Source of the DNA: Kamptonema formosum PCC 6407
GTDB lineage: Bacteria; Cyanobacteriota; Cyanobacteriia; Cyanobacteriales; Microcoleaceae
Direction of reading: 5' to 3'
Length of the DNA stretch: 64,000 nt
Assembly: GCF_000332155.1 (NCBI RefSeq)
Contig: NZ_KB235904.1
Coordinates: 432,588 to 496,587, forward strand
The notes beneath the pieces were generated by a model, which was not told the origin of the DNA, ran no database searches, and worked only from the letters and a program-made list of their open reading frames with translations. Position 1 is the stretch's first letter. Each line of letters opens with the position of its first letter. Shown in pieces: positions 8,846 through 17,665 of the stretch. Position numbers and translations under genes: made by a program.

Positions 8846-9152
8846 ATGATTGACCACGATCGCTTATTTAAAGAACTACTGACCACCTTCTTTGTGGAAT
8901 TTTTGGAGTTGTTTTTTCCAGAGGTAGCTAGATATCTAGAACCAAGTACGCTGGAGTTTTTAGACAAAGAAGTGTTTACAGATATCACATAGGGCGATCG
9001 TTATGAAGCTGACTTAGTTGCCAAAATCAAATTTCGGACTCAGGAGACTTTCTTTCTGATCCATGTTGAAAGCCAAGCTCAATATCAAGCGAACTTTAGC
9101 AAGCGGATGTTTCGCTACTTTTCCCGCTTGTATGAGAAACACGATTTACCAG
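8846..9152 (+). pseudogene. Rpn-family (PD-(D/E)XK) transposase-like gene remnant
   Basis: Translation from the ATG at 8846 gives MIDHDRLFKELLTTFFVEF, then FPEVARYLEPSTLEFLDKE, typical of the cyanobacterial Rpn/DUF4351 nuclease group, which has a PD-(D/E)XK core. An in-frame TAG at 8990-8992 interrupts it right after FTDIT; the frame then continues GDRYEADLVAKIKF and HVESQAQ, where the catalytic acidic residues lie, and on to RLYEKHDLPV. Similarity stops near 9150, only ~100 codons in; relatives are about 300. It is a decayed 5' fragment whose 3' part has been lost at the junction with the neighbouring convergent gene. Confidence 0.8.
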
Positions 9153-9486
9153 TAATATTTTCGACAACATTCTTCACCTGTTCCTCAAAAGAGGTAGCAT
9201 TAGTGTTTGAAGCATTTTTCATCTTGTCAATGTCAGCGTCGCCTTGAATTTCATTAGGGCCTGCATTAGCTTTGTCCTGAGTTTCTTGTAGATCCATAGG
9301 TTGCTTCAGAACTGCCTTTTGTGCTTGCTTTTCAATTCCTAAAAGTTGATCCTCACCTTTGGTAGGATTGCTGGTAACGGCAACAGCAGGGAAAGCATTA
9401 AATACAAACAGCATGGCGCAAATACAAAAAACTGCCAAGGTGCGAACTAGACGTTGCACAGGGAAGTTGAATTTGATAGATGACAT
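9115..9486 (-). CDS. Low-temperature-induced-type secreted protein, C-terminus altered
   Basis: A small exported protein resembling cyanobacterial low-temperature-induced proteins. It has a signal peptide (VRTLAVFCICAMLFVFNAFPAVAVTS) followed by a polar domain with NPTKGEDQLLGIEKQAQKA and the segment NEIQGDADIDKMK. The function in relatives is not established. I chose the ATG at 9486 because GGAGA lies 8 bp before it; 9501 is an alternative. The last ~11 residues (SCFSYKREK end) are encoded by the antisense of the Rpn remnant, so the native C-terminus was probably lost or replaced at that junction. Confidence 0.7.
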   Translation of the reverse strand: MSSIKFNFPVQRLVRTLAVFCICAMLFVFNAFPAVAVTSNPTKGEDQLLGIEKQAQKAVLKQPMDLQETQDKANAGPNEIQGDADIDKMKNASNTNATSFEEQVKNVVENITGKSCFSYKREK

Positions 9487-9725
9487 ACAAAGATTCTCCA
9501 TATTTTATTAGAGGTTTACATAGTAGATCGTTAACAGGTTTAGAGTTAACTAAATCCCGAACAATTTCGATCTCAATCTTGGTCAGATATAAGATACAAT
9601 CTACTTGTAGCCCACAAATTTGAACTGATCTATTTGTAACCAATAAAGCCCAGAAGAGAAATCCTCCCAAGGGAATATTTAGGGTTTCCCCCGCAATAGG
9701 TAGCTATTAAGAGGTTTATATCTAC

Positions 9726-10871
9726 TTAGAGCGATCGTAGAATAGAGTTAAAATCAGGCAATTGATTATTCGCGAGCATACTATTAACCCAACTAGCGGC
9801 AGCTAATCCAGAATTCAAAGCTCCTTCTATTTGATTTCCCCCGCACCAATCGCCAGCACAAACTAGAGGGAGTGGAGTCATCGCCGGTAAACAAGATATA
9901 GATAAAGGATGTTGACAAAAAGCATAGCGCCACCGATGAACTTGCAACCATTCGGGAGCGGAAAGCCAAGGCATTAGATATTCCCCTGCACGTTCTAGTA
10001 ACTGTTGACCAACAAGTTGTAAATTAGGAGATTCTAAATAATTTTCTGCGAAAGTAGCGCTACTTTGGACAACAAATACAGGCTGTTGCGACTCTTGACG
10101 CTTGCTGCTATCTAAACCAATCCAAGCTAAAGGTGAATCGCCTATAAAACTAATAGCTTTCCAGGCTGGATTTAGCTTAGCTAAATCTTGCTGTCGTTCC
10201 AGTGGATAACCTGCCATTACTGTTATGCAGGATCCATACTCGATAGAGCGCAATGTGTCAATAAACTCTGAGGGTAAATTCTTTGTTTCTGTCAGCAGCA
10301 TCAAAACTTGGGAGGCTGGAATTGCGACAACAACAGCCTTAGCTGTTAATTCTTGGGGATATTCATTTTCGCCTAATATTTCCAGCGTAAGATGCCAAGT
10401 TTTACTATCTGTGGTATTGAGAGCTATGGCACGGCGAGTAAACCAAATTTCGAGATCGTTGGCCAAAAATTTGCCTATGCAGTTCATTCCTGCTGGAGGC
10501 ACATACCGATTTTGGGATGGGGAGAATGGGGAGTGGAGGAGACTGGAAGCGGGAGAGGTTGGGCTCGATTTAACTTCCCCATCTCTGACTCTAAATTCAT
10601 AAACCGTATCAGTCCAGACTTCGAGGATGTGGCGATCGCGCATAATCTCAATAAGCTGCTGCACCATTTCCCCTTGCCGTTCCAGATAACGAGCGCCATG
10701 ATCCGTTCTAGTGGCGTGCAAACGGCGAGTAGCGACTCGTCCCCCCGCACCGCGAGATTTCTCAATTACAGCGACAGAATAGCCTGCTTGACGCAACTGT
10801 TGAGCGCAAATCAGCCCCGCCATTCCTGCCCCAATCACGGCAATATCAAATAAAGGTAATCGAGCGTCCAT
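9726..10871 (-). CDS. Renalase-like FAD-dependent oxidoreductase
   Basis: An FAD/NAD(P)-binding amine oxidase-like protein of about 380 residues. The dinucleotide motif IAVIGAGMAGLICAQQLRQAG is at the start, followed by GGRVATRR and DHGARYLERQG, which are characteristic of the renalase/YobN-like group. The C-terminal FAD contact is LVCAGDWCGGNQIEGALNSGLAAA. The substrate in cyanobacteria is unknown. The start is uncertain: ATG at 10871 places the dinucleotide motif at the usual position, while ATG at 10886 or an earlier codon at 10901 are possible. Transcribed divergently from the YaaW-type gene with an 80-bp gap. Confidence 0.85.
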   Translation of the reverse strand: MDARLPLFDIAVIGAGMAGLICAQQLRQAGYSVAVIEKSRGAGGRVATRRLHATRTDHGARYLERQGEMVQQLIEIMRDRHILEVWTDTVYEFRVRDGEVKSSPTSPASSLLHSPFSPSQNRYVPPAGMNCIGKFLANDLEIWFTRRAIALNTTDSKTWHLTLEILGENEYPQELTAKAVVVAIPASQVLMLLTETKNLPSEFIDTLRSIEYGSCITVMAGYPLERQQDLAKLNPAWKAISFIGDSPLAWIGLDSSKRQESQQPVFVVQSSATFAENYLESPNLQLVGQQLLERAGEYLMPWLSAPEWLQVHRWRYAFCQHPLSISCLPAMTPLPLVCAGDWCGGNQIEGALNSGLAAASWVNSMLANNQLPDFNSILRSL

Positions 10872-10950
10872 TTTTAGAGGCGGCATAAGATGAACTACCA
10901 AAGTAGAATAAGGGACAGCAATAATCTGTGGGTAATGGAGGGCGTAAATC

Positions 10951-11796
10951 TTGGACGAACTGAGAGCAGCACTGGAATTGGCAACAGAGGAGGAATTGCA
11001 GCAGCTAACAGAACTTCTGTTCAGCCGCAGGTTTAACCCCTTAGATTATGTACATACTCCTGCACCGATAGACGTACAGAGTCGCGATCGCGAAGCTTGG
11101 CTAGATGCCATAGAACAGCGATTCCGCTATCTCGCCGCCGATGGGTTAACAGTATTGCGGGGTCGCACCCACCAAGTCACTTATCGGCAAGCTCTCATTC
11201 AAGTTTGCCGCTACATCAAAATTCCTTACTCCAAAAAGCTCTCGACAACAGAGTTAGAGGAAGAAGTATTTCTGTTTTTGATGGGAAGGGCCTGGAAACG
11301 CCTACCACAATCAGAACAGGAAGTTTTGACACTGCGGGTAGTGCGATCGCTAAAAGAGTCCAAACTCTCGGAACCCCTGCCAATTTCAGTACAGAAAGAC
11401 CCCTTAGCTTTACTCGTTAAAGGTGGCAGTGCTTTGGCAGTGAGTTCTATACTCAAACAGGTGATTCTACAACACATGGCGCGTCAGTTTGCGCTGCACT
11501 TTGCCACCTATCAAATGGCAAAAGAAGCCGCGATCGCAGGTGGAGCAGCCGCAGCAACCCAGTTTCAGAATTATATGGCAATTCAGACCGCTCGCCAAGG
11601 CATGACTGCAAGTGCGGCCCGTTATGGAGCCGCTAGAAGTGTCTTTGCATTTTTGGGGCCAGTAATGTGGACTTGGTTTTTCGCAGATTTAGGATGGCGA
11701 TCGATTTCTACTAACTATGGTCGTATTATCCCGACTATCTTTGCCTTAGCTCAAATTCGCCTCACCCGTTCAGAATATACCTGGGGAACAGCATGA
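10951..11796 (+). CDS. YaaW family protein
   Basis: A 281-residue protein resembling the YaaW/ubiquinol-cytochrome c chaperone-like group common in cyanobacteria. The N-terminal ~110 residues are helical and acidic (LATEEELQQLTELLFSRRFNPLDYV), the middle holds KSTxLEEEVFLFL-like helices, and the C-terminal ~100 residues are Ala-rich with a likely membrane segment (YGAARSVFAFLGPVMWTWFFADLGW). The start is TTG at 10951, supported by GGAGG at 10938-10942 with 8-bp spacing. The biochemical role is not known. A run of nine GTTAACA/G heptamers follows downstream. Confidence 0.75.
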   Translation: MDELRAALELATEEELQQLTELLFSRRFNPLDYVHTPAPIDVQSRDREAWLDAIEQRFRYLAADGLTVLRGRTHQVTYRQALIQVCRYIKIPYSKKLSTTELEEEVFLFLMGRAWKRLPQSEQEVLTLRVVRSLKESKLSEPLPISVQKDPLALLVKGGSALAVSSILKQVILQHMARQFALHFATYQMAKEAAIAGGAAAATQFQNYMAIQTARQGMTASAARYGAARSVFAFLGPVMWTWFFADLGWRSISTNYGRIIPTIFALAQIRLTRSEYTWGTA

Positions 11797-11867
11797 GAAT
11801 TAAAAGTTAAAAATTAAAAATTAAAAATTGAGGGATCGCAGTTTTTAATTTTTAATTTTACGATAAA

Positions 11868-11930
11868 GTTAACGGTTAACGGTTAACGGTTAACAGTTAA
11901 CAGTTAACAGTTAACAGTTAACAGTTAACA
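11868..11930. repeat. Heptamer array (GTTAACG)3(GTTAACA)6
   Basis: Nine uninterrupted heptamers, three GTTAACG then six GTTAACA. This is the short tandemly repeated repetitive (STRR) type known from filamentous cyanobacteria. It ends just upstream of the O-antigen ligase gene. Other GTTAAC arrays are at ~22374-22414, ~41843-41896 and ~59076-59116. Confidence 0.95.
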
Positions 11931-11963
11931 ATTTATGACTTCACTGCGAGTATAATTGAAATT

Positions 11964-13517
11964 ATGACTGCGGAACGCCGCTTGCAAATTGCTTGGAAGT
12001 ATGCACAGTTAGGGCTTCTAATTTTCCCTTTAATTCCCATTTTAGGAGCCTTGGGTATTTTCTTAGGTTTAGTGGCCACTTGGAAACAAAAGTTTCACCA
12101 AATTGTCCGCCGTCCCATCAATCAAGGACTCGCTCTTCTCAGTATTTGGCTAATTATTACCGCTAGTTTTGCCCACAACCGCCTAGAAGCTTTTTTAGGA
12201 TTAGGAAATTTCTTCCCTTTCTTTATATTCTTTGCCGTATTTAGCACTTTAATTCAAACTTCGGCTCAATTAAGGCGATTATCTTGGATTATAGTAATTA
12301 CCTCAATTCCCGTAGTAACTTTAGGGTGGGGACAGCTATTTTTCAATTGGAATACTCCCGTTCAATTACAAGGCATTTTCGGGTGGATATTGGAAATCAA
12401 AGGTAATCCCCCTGGACGAATGTCTTCTGTATTTATGTATGCCAATATCCTGGCTTGCTATCTAACAATTGTTTTTATTCTTGGTCTAGGATTATGGTTT
12501 GAAGAAGGAAGAAGGAAGAAGGAAGAAGGAAGAGGGAAGAAGGAAGAAGGAAGAAAGAAGAAGGAAGAAGGAAGAAGGAAGAGGGAAGAAGGAAGAGGGA
12601 AGAAAGAAGAGGAAAAAGAGAAGACTGATTTATCATTCCTAAATTCAGAATCAAACACAATTACCAATCACCAATTACCAATCACCAATCACCAATTACC
12701 AATTACCAATTACCAATCACCAATTACCAATTACCAATTACCAATCACCAATTACCAATTACCAATTACCAATTACCAATTACCCTTTCTAAGTATCGTC
12801 GTAATCGGAAATGCTGCGGCTTTAATCTTAACTAATTCCCGCAATGCTTGGGGACTAGCTATTCTGGCAAGTCTTGCTTTTGCACTTTATCTAGGTTGGC
12901 GAACTTTAGTTGCACTTGTTATTAGTGCAACTGGGGGCATTTTGTGGTCAGCATTTGGGCCCGAACCAGTAAGAAAATGGCTGCGGGAGATTGTTCCCTA
13001 TTTTATTTGGGGAAGACTCACCGATCAAATGTATCAAAATCGTCCTGTAGCTACACTGCGAAAAACTCAGTGGGAATTTGCCTGGAATATGACTCAGCAA
13101 CGTCCTTGGACTGGTTGGGGACTGCGAAATTTTACACCTCTTTATGAAGCACAAATGCACAGATGGCTGGGCCATCCTCACAATTTATTTCTGATGTTAA
13201 CTGCTGAAACAGGCATACCCGCAACACTGTTTTTATGTGGTTTAGTAGGTTGGATTTTTGCTCAAGGGATATTGTTATTAGTCAAATCGCCCTTAGCAAA
13301 AAATGAAAATTATTTGACCGGAGATATGCACTTACAATCTCCCATATTAGCAGAGCAAGATAGAATTATTTTCTTTAGTTATCTTGTCGCTTTTGCGGCT
13401 TGTACGATCTTTAATACTGTAGATGTAACATTGTTTGATTTACGAGTAAATACTATAGGTTGGTTGCTATTAGCGGCTATTTGCGGCTTAACTTATGGGA
13501 ATCGCGTTCAGTCTTAG
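11964..13517 (+). CDS. O-antigen ligase family membrane protein with repeat insertion
   Basis: A polytopic membrane protein of 517 residues of the Wzy/WaaL superfamily (the IctB-like group also belongs here), which joins polysaccharide units at the membrane or has related transport roles. Hydrophobic segments span residues ~15-180 and ~275-515; GWGLRNFTPLYEAQMHRWLGHPHNLFLML holds the conserved His region. Between two membrane helices, residues ~179-274 are low complexity: a Glu/Lys/Arg/Gly tract followed by a Pro-Ile-Thr-Asn-Tyr-Gln repeat. These are the translated forms of the purine-rich and AATTACC-type simple repeats found between genes elsewhere here. The frame stays open, so the gene may still work with a ~95-residue loop. 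Confidence 0.85.
   Translation: MTAERRLQIAWKYAQLGLLIFPLIPILGALGIFLGLVATWKQKFHQIVRRPINQGLALLSIWLIITASFAHNRLEAFLGLGNFFPFFIFFAVFSTLIQTSAQLRRLSWIIVITSIPVVTLGWGQLFFNWNTPVQLQGIFGWILEIKGNPPGRMSSVFMYANILACYLTIVFILGLGLWFEEGRRKKEEGRGKKEEGRKKKEEGRRKREEGRGKKEEEKEKTDLSFLNSESNTITNHQLPITNHQLPITNYQSPITNYQLPITNYQLPITNYQLPFLSIVVIGNAAALILTNSRNAWGLAILASLAFALYLGWRTLVALVISATGGILWSAFGPEPVRKWLREIVPYFIWGRLTDQMYQNRPVATLRKTQWEFAWNMTQQRPWTGWGLRNFTPLYEAQMHRWLGHPHNLFLMLTAETGIPATLFLCGLVGWIFAQGILLLVKSPLAKNENYLTGDMHLQSPILAEQDRIIFFSYLVAFAACTIFNTVDVTLFDLRVNTIGWLLLAAICGLTYGNRVQS
12500..12787. repeat. Two simple repeats inserted within a coding sequence
   Basis: Bases ~12501-12625 are GAAGAAGG/GAAGAGGG units; bases ~12660-12785 are AATTACC/AATCACC heptamers. 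Both lie in-frame inside the O-antigen ligase gene. The heptamer unit is 7 bases, so three units are needed per frame cycle and the peptide repeat is 7 residues. Confidence 0.9.
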
Positions 13518-13523
13518 AAATTA

Positions 13524-13798
13524 TAAGTAAATCCACCTAATTAAACATAAGATTATGTCCAGCAAATTACTTACTGTCATTGCGAGCGAAGCGAAGCAAT
13601 CGCCTAGTCTCTGCGATTGCTTCGCTTCGCTCGCAATGACAAGTATTTAAAATGACAAGTATTTAACCGGACATAATATAAGATCGGGATAGCTAAAAAG
13701 CTGACTGTATAAACATTATTCCTTCTCTCCTAGATAACTAAATCCTTCTTCCTTCTTTCCTAGATAACTAAATCCTTCTTCCTTCTTCCTTCTTCCTT
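13524..13798. repeat. Dispersed repeat copy B, interrupted by a MITE-like insertion
   Basis: Starts with the same GTAAATCCACCTAAT as copy A and resumes after the insertion with ATCGGGATAGCTAAAAAGC and the CTCCTAGATAACTAAAT plus CTTCCTTC units, running up to the stop codon of the hybrid kinase. The element is split at ATAAG by the insertion at 13552-13677. Confidence 0.85.
13552..13677. mobile_element. 126-bp MITE-like element with terminal inverted repeats and 5-bp duplication
   Basis: Ends read ATTATGTCCAG on the left and CCGGACATAAT on the right, inverted copies with one mismatch. ATAAG is duplicated at 13547-13551 and 13678-13682; removing the element and one copy restores the sequence of repeat copies A and C exactly. 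Inside is a long palindrome (13576-13640) built on GTCATTGCGAGCGAAGCG, and a 16-bp tandem duplication AATGACAAGTATTTAA at 13635-13666. No coding capacity. Confidence 0.85.
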
Positions 13799-16700
13799 CT
13801 ACTTACTTTTTAAACGGCCTGCAAGACTTACCACCACTGCCACCAATTCATTAGAATCCAGAGGTTTAGGCAAGTGGATCTGAAAACCTTCCCGTAGCGA
13901 TCGCGCCCGATCCTCCGATCTAGCATAAGCCGTCAAAGCCGCCGCCGGGATATCGGCGATATCGGAAAGTGCCCTTACTTGACGGATTAAAGCATACCCA
14001 TCTTCTACAGGCATCCCAATATCGCTCAACATTACATCTGGCTTCAAAATTTTAATCGCTTCAAGTGCTTCCTGTGCGGATGCAGAGGTTGTCACCTCTG
14101 CCCCAGAACCTTCTAAGACTGTACGTACAAACTCCCGCGAATCTACCTCATCGTCTACAACTAATACCCGTAACCCTTGAAGAGGGGCATCGGTTGAGGA
14201 TTGGGGAGGGATGGGGAGGGGTAGGGAAGCTGTTTCTACTCCTACCCCCTCAATCTTCTTCCTCTCAGGAAGGGGCAATCTAACTGTAAATGCAGATCCT
14301 TTGCCACTTCCTTGAGAGTCAGCTTTGACAGTACCACCGTGCAGTTCCACCAAGTGACGGACGATTGCTAATCCCAGTCCCAATCCGCTGTACGATCGCG
14401 TAGTAGTGCTGTCCGCTTGACTGAAACGGTCGAAAACGTGAGGCAAAAATTCAGGGTTAATTCCTTGTCCGGTATCTGTCACCTCAATTTCAGCGCAAAA
14501 ATTCCCTTCTAACTCACTACCAACTCTATGGATGGCGATGGTTACGCAGCCGCCGTTGGGGGTAAACTTAATCGCATTCGAGAGCAGATTCCAGATCACT
14601 TGCTGCAAACGGCTGCTATCGCCTGAGATCCTCTCAATTCTTTCATCCAGTAAAGGTATGATTTGAATTGACTTGGCTTGCGCCGCAGGGATTACCGTTT
14701 CGATCGCTGCTTCCACCACCGAGACCAAATCTACTAACCGCAGATTCAGGCGTAATTTGCCGGTAATAATCCGTGAAACATCTAGCAAATCCTCGATCAG
14801 CGCCGCCAGTGACTTAGTGTTGCGGTCAATGGTTTCTAAGGCGCGGGCTGTCTTTTCTTCGTCAAATTTCCGCGATCGCAGTAGTTGAGTCCAACCCAGC
14901 ATCGCATTTAGAGGCGTTCGCAATTCGTGAGATAAAGTTGCCAGAAACTCATCTTTGAGCCGATTTGCTTGTAGTAATTCTTCCGCTCTTTGGTGCAGTG
15001 CGGCTTCTAACTGTTTGCGTTCAGTCAAATCGAGAATGAAGGCAACTGACTCTTCACGCTGTTCTCCTACTAAAATAAAACCGATTAAAACCGGAACGCG
15101 GCTGCCATCAGAGCGGATATATTCTTTTTCGTAGGGAGGGGAAACACCAGTCTTTTTTCCCTCCTTGATACTTTGCTCATCTAGGGGCAGATATTCTGGC
15201 GGGGTAATCTCAGTCCAGCGCAATTCACCTCGGCGCAAGTGTTCGCGGCTGTAACCAACTATTCGCAAAAATTCAGCGTTAGCATCAGTAATACTGCCAT
15301 AAATATCAGCAAACACAATGCCAATAGAGGCAGCAGCTACAAAACTCTTCAGCTTTTCCTCAGTTGCTCTCAGTGCTGCTTCTGTCAGCTTGCGTTCTGT
15401 TATATCTTGGAAATAAACGCACATTCCTTCTGGAGTTGGATGCCAGCGCAAGGCAAACCACCTGTTATCTAAGGGTGGGAAAAGGTGTTCGTACTCAAAG
15501 TTTAGGTTCTCGGCTTTGGCTTGCAGGATTTGCTCGTAGTAGGGTGTATCTTTTAACTCGGGAAATACTTCCCACACAATTTTGCCCAAAATCTGCGATC
15601 GCTGCTTGCCTAAAATCTCTTCGCCTTTGCGGTTAATGTAAGTGTAGCGCCACTCTCCATCGAAGCTGGCAAAACCGTCGCCAATGCTTTCGAGAATGTT
15701 GACTATTTCTTGGCTAGCCTTTTGTAGCGCCGCTTCTGTTTGCTTGCGCTCGGTGATGTCCAGATTGATTCCTACCCAGTTAGCGATCGCGCCGGAACTG
15801 TCGCGCACGGGGACTCCCCGACTTAAGATGGTGTGGTAATTGCCATCAATACCTAAGAATTTGTGTTCGCAATCCCAAACGCTACCGCTATTAATGCACT
15901 CTCTCCATTCTGAGCAAGTGCGATCGACATCTGCGGGTGGTAATTTACCTGATAGGCCTGATTTCTGGCATTCTTCCAGAGTCATTCCAATCAACTCCAA
16001 AAATGAGTCGCTGAGGTAGTTGATACTGCCGTTGGGATTGCAAATCCAGACTCCGAAGGGGATTGACTCGCCGATCGCGCGGTAGCGTGCTTCTGAGGCA
16101 GCTAGAGCGTTTGCTGTTGCTTGAGTAGCGGCTAGAGCGTTTGCCCGTTCGTATTCTGCCTGAATGCGATCGCTGATATCTATACAAGAACCAATGTAGC
16201 CGACAAAGGTACCGTCAGCATTAAACCGGGGAATTGCCGTATCTAAAAGCCACCGGTATTCACCGTCAAACCGCTTTAAGCGGTACTCAATCTTAAAATC
16301 AAGCCTTGCGTCAAAGGCAGTGGTATAAGTATCTAGACAACGCTCCACATCGTCGGGGTGAACGCCTTGGGCCCAGCCATTGCCTATTTCTTCTGCTAAA
16401 GTTCTGCCCGTAAATTCCAGCCAGGGCTTGTTAAAATAATCGCAGAGCTTATCGGTATCGGACATCCAAATCATCACTGGCGCTGTATCCGCCATGATCT
16501 CAAATCGCTCTTCACTTTCCTGTCTTGCTGCTTCCGCTAAGAGGCGATCGCGCCGCTCTTGGGCTTCCCGCAGCGCTCGCTTTACAGCAGGCACGAGCCG
16601 CCCCAACCTTTCTTTTACGACATAATCAGTAGCGCCATTTTTCAAAGTTTCCACAGCTAGTTCTTCGCCCAAGGTAGCAGAAACGAAAATAAACGGCACA

Positions 16701-16930
16701 TCAGAACATCTAGCTTGTGCGATTGCTAATGCTGATATCCCATCAAAAGAAGGTAACGAATAATCTGCCAGAATTAGATCGAAAGAGTCTTTTTCAATTG
16801 CCTCGATGAAATCAAGTCGGGTTTCCACCCGTTTTAAATAACACTTGATTCCGCCTTCAATGAGGTATTCTTCAATTAGTTCTGCATCGAGAATGCTATC
16901 TTCTAGTAACAGGATATTTAGCGTTTTCAC
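13799..16930 (-). CDS. Hybrid sensor histidine kinase (REC-PAS x4-HisKA-HATPase-REC)
   Basis: A 1043-residue cytoplasmic hybrid kinase. Order: receiver domain (residues 1-~125, phosphoacceptor Asp56 in LILADYSLP), four PAS/PAC modules (~145-260, ~275-395, ~405-520, ~525-640, each ending with ITERK or LTERK type linkers), HisKA with His668 in SHELRTPLNAMLGW, HATPase with the N box NLLSNAIKFTPNGG and G boxes DTGQGI and GLGLGLAIV, and a C-terminal receiver with Asp970 in MLSDIGMPVED. No membrane segment is seen. An N-terminal receiver suggests it takes phosphoryl input from another kinase; ligands of the PAS modules are unknown. The next kinase/regulator pair upstream is on the same strand, about 270 bp away. 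Confidence 0.92.
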   Translation of the reverse strand: MKTLNILLLEDSILDAELIEEYLIEGGIKCYLKRVETRLDFIEAIEKDSFDLILADYSLPSFDGISALAIAQARCSDVPFIFVSATLGEELAVETLKNGATDYVVKERLGRLVPAVKRALREAQERRDRLLAEAARQESEERFEIMADTAPVMIWMSDTDKLCDYFNKPWLEFTGRTLAEEIGNGWAQGVHPDDVERCLDTYTTAFDARLDFKIEYRLKRFDGEYRWLLDTAIPRFNADGTFVGYIGSCIDISDRIQAEYERANALAATQATANALAASEARYRAIGESIPFGVWICNPNGSINYLSDSFLELIGMTLEECQKSGLSGKLPPADVDRTCSEWRECINSGSVWDCEHKFLGIDGNYHTILSRGVPVRDSSGAIANWVGINLDITERKQTEAALQKASQEIVNILESIGDGFASFDGEWRYTYINRKGEEILGKQRSQILGKIVWEVFPELKDTPYYEQILQAKAENLNFEYEHLFPPLDNRWFALRWHPTPEGMCVYFQDITERKLTEAALRATEEKLKSFVAAASIGIVFADIYGSITDANAEFLRIVGYSREHLRRGELRWTEITPPEYLPLDEQSIKEGKKTGVSPPYEKEYIRSDGSRVPVLIGFILVGEQREESVAFILDLTERKQLEAALHQRAEELLQANRLKDEFLATLSHELRTPLNAMLGWTQLLRSRKFDEEKTARALETIDRNTKSLAALIEDLLDVSRIITGKLRLNLRLVDLVSVVEAAIETVIPAAQAKSIQIIPLLDERIERISGDSSRLQQVIWNLLSNAIKFTPNGGCVTIAIHRVGSELEGNFCAEIEVTDTGQGINPEFLPHVFDRFSQADSTTTRSYSGLGLGLAIVRHLVELHGGTVKADSQGSGKGSAFTVRLPLPERKKIEGVGVETASLPLPIPPQSSTDAPLQGLRVLVVDDEVDSREFVRTVLEGSGAEVTTSASAQEALEAIKILKPDVMLSDIGMPVEDGYALIRQVRALSDIADIPAAALTAYARSEDRARSLREGFQIHLPKPLDSNELVAVVVSLAGRLKSK

Positions 16931-17200
16931 GATTTTATTTTACTAGGGTTAGTTGTTGATTGTAAACACAAATTAACTTTCATCGAGCGGTTTTTAACAT
17001 CTCTATCCACCCCTTTTTATGCCAATTATCCAAAATTATGCAACATTAGAGGCAGGAGGCAGGAAGTCGATCTTCTGAAGTTAACTCAACAATGCAGATT
17101 GTCTCAATAATTGGGAGAATTGATATTATTAGAAGGACAGAGGCTTACTCTCTTATTCCTAACATAACTATTCTCTTTTGCCAACAAAAAACTTATTCCT

Positions 17201-17665
17201 TTAACCATTACTTCTGCGAGCAGGTACAGCTCCCGGAGGTGGCTCATTCACCACCGCCCAAAACAGCCCCAATTCTTTAATAGCATCAACAAACTCGCGG
17301 AAATCAACAGGCTTTACCACATAACCATTGGCTCCTAAATCATAACTTTTAATCACATCTTGCTCTTCGCGGGAAGAGGTTAACATCACGACAGGAACTC
17401 TTTTCAATTCCGGGTCAGATTTGATTTGTGCTAGCACTTCCAAACCGTCCACTTTCGGCAACTTCAAATCCAATAATACTACAACAGGATGACCTCCCAT
17501 CCGCAGCTTAAAAATTCCCTTCTGATAAAGATAATCCAGTGCTTCTTCACCGTCCCGTACTACTATAACCTCATTAGCAAGATGATTTTCTGCCAGGGCG
17601 ACCAGTGTTAACTCAACATCATTACCGCTATCTTCAACTAGCAAAATTCGCTTTAATTCTTCCAT
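17201..17665 (-). CDS. Single-domain response regulator (Rcp1-like)
   Basis: A 154-residue CheY-like receiver without an output domain. The acidic pocket is in ILLVEDSGNDVE, the phosphoacceptor is Asp66 in VVLLDLKLPKVDG, the conserved Thr/Ser is in VVMLTSSREEQD and the Lys in NGYVVKPVDFREF. The Rcp1-like long beta4-alpha4 region is typical of partners of bacteriophytochrome-type or PAS kinases in cyanobacteria. The start codon overlaps the stop of the upstream kinase gene by one base (TAATG), so the two are translationally coupled and probably form a cognate pair. Confidence 0.92.
   Translation of the reverse strand: MEELKRILLVEDSGNDVELTLVALAENHLANEVIVVRDGEEALDYLYQKGIFKLRMGGHPVVVLLDLKLPKVDGLEVLAQIKSDPELKRVPVVMLTSSREEQDVIKSYDLGANGYVVKPVDFREFVDAIKELGLFWAVVNEPPPGAVPARRSNG

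Noticed and set aside
11868-11930. CRISPR-like regular array
   Set aside because: The unit is 7 bp without spacers; it is an STRR heptamer array. No CRISPR array or cas gene was seen in the window.
12458-12667. Minus-strand frames rich in Phe, Leu, Pro and Ser
   Set aside because: They are the antisense of the GAAGAAGG tract in the O-antigen ligase gene; low complexity only.
13552-13677. MITE as a derivative of the IS at 25613
   Set aside because: Both contain the word CCGGACA near their ends and give 5-bp duplications, but the word is in opposite orientation relative to the ends and the outer bases differ, so a common transposase is not supported.
15945-16187. Frames opposite or offset within the hybrid kinase and the sensor kinase genes
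   Set aside because: They have no ribosome-binding sites or family motifs; the kinase frame is continuous and clearly coding.
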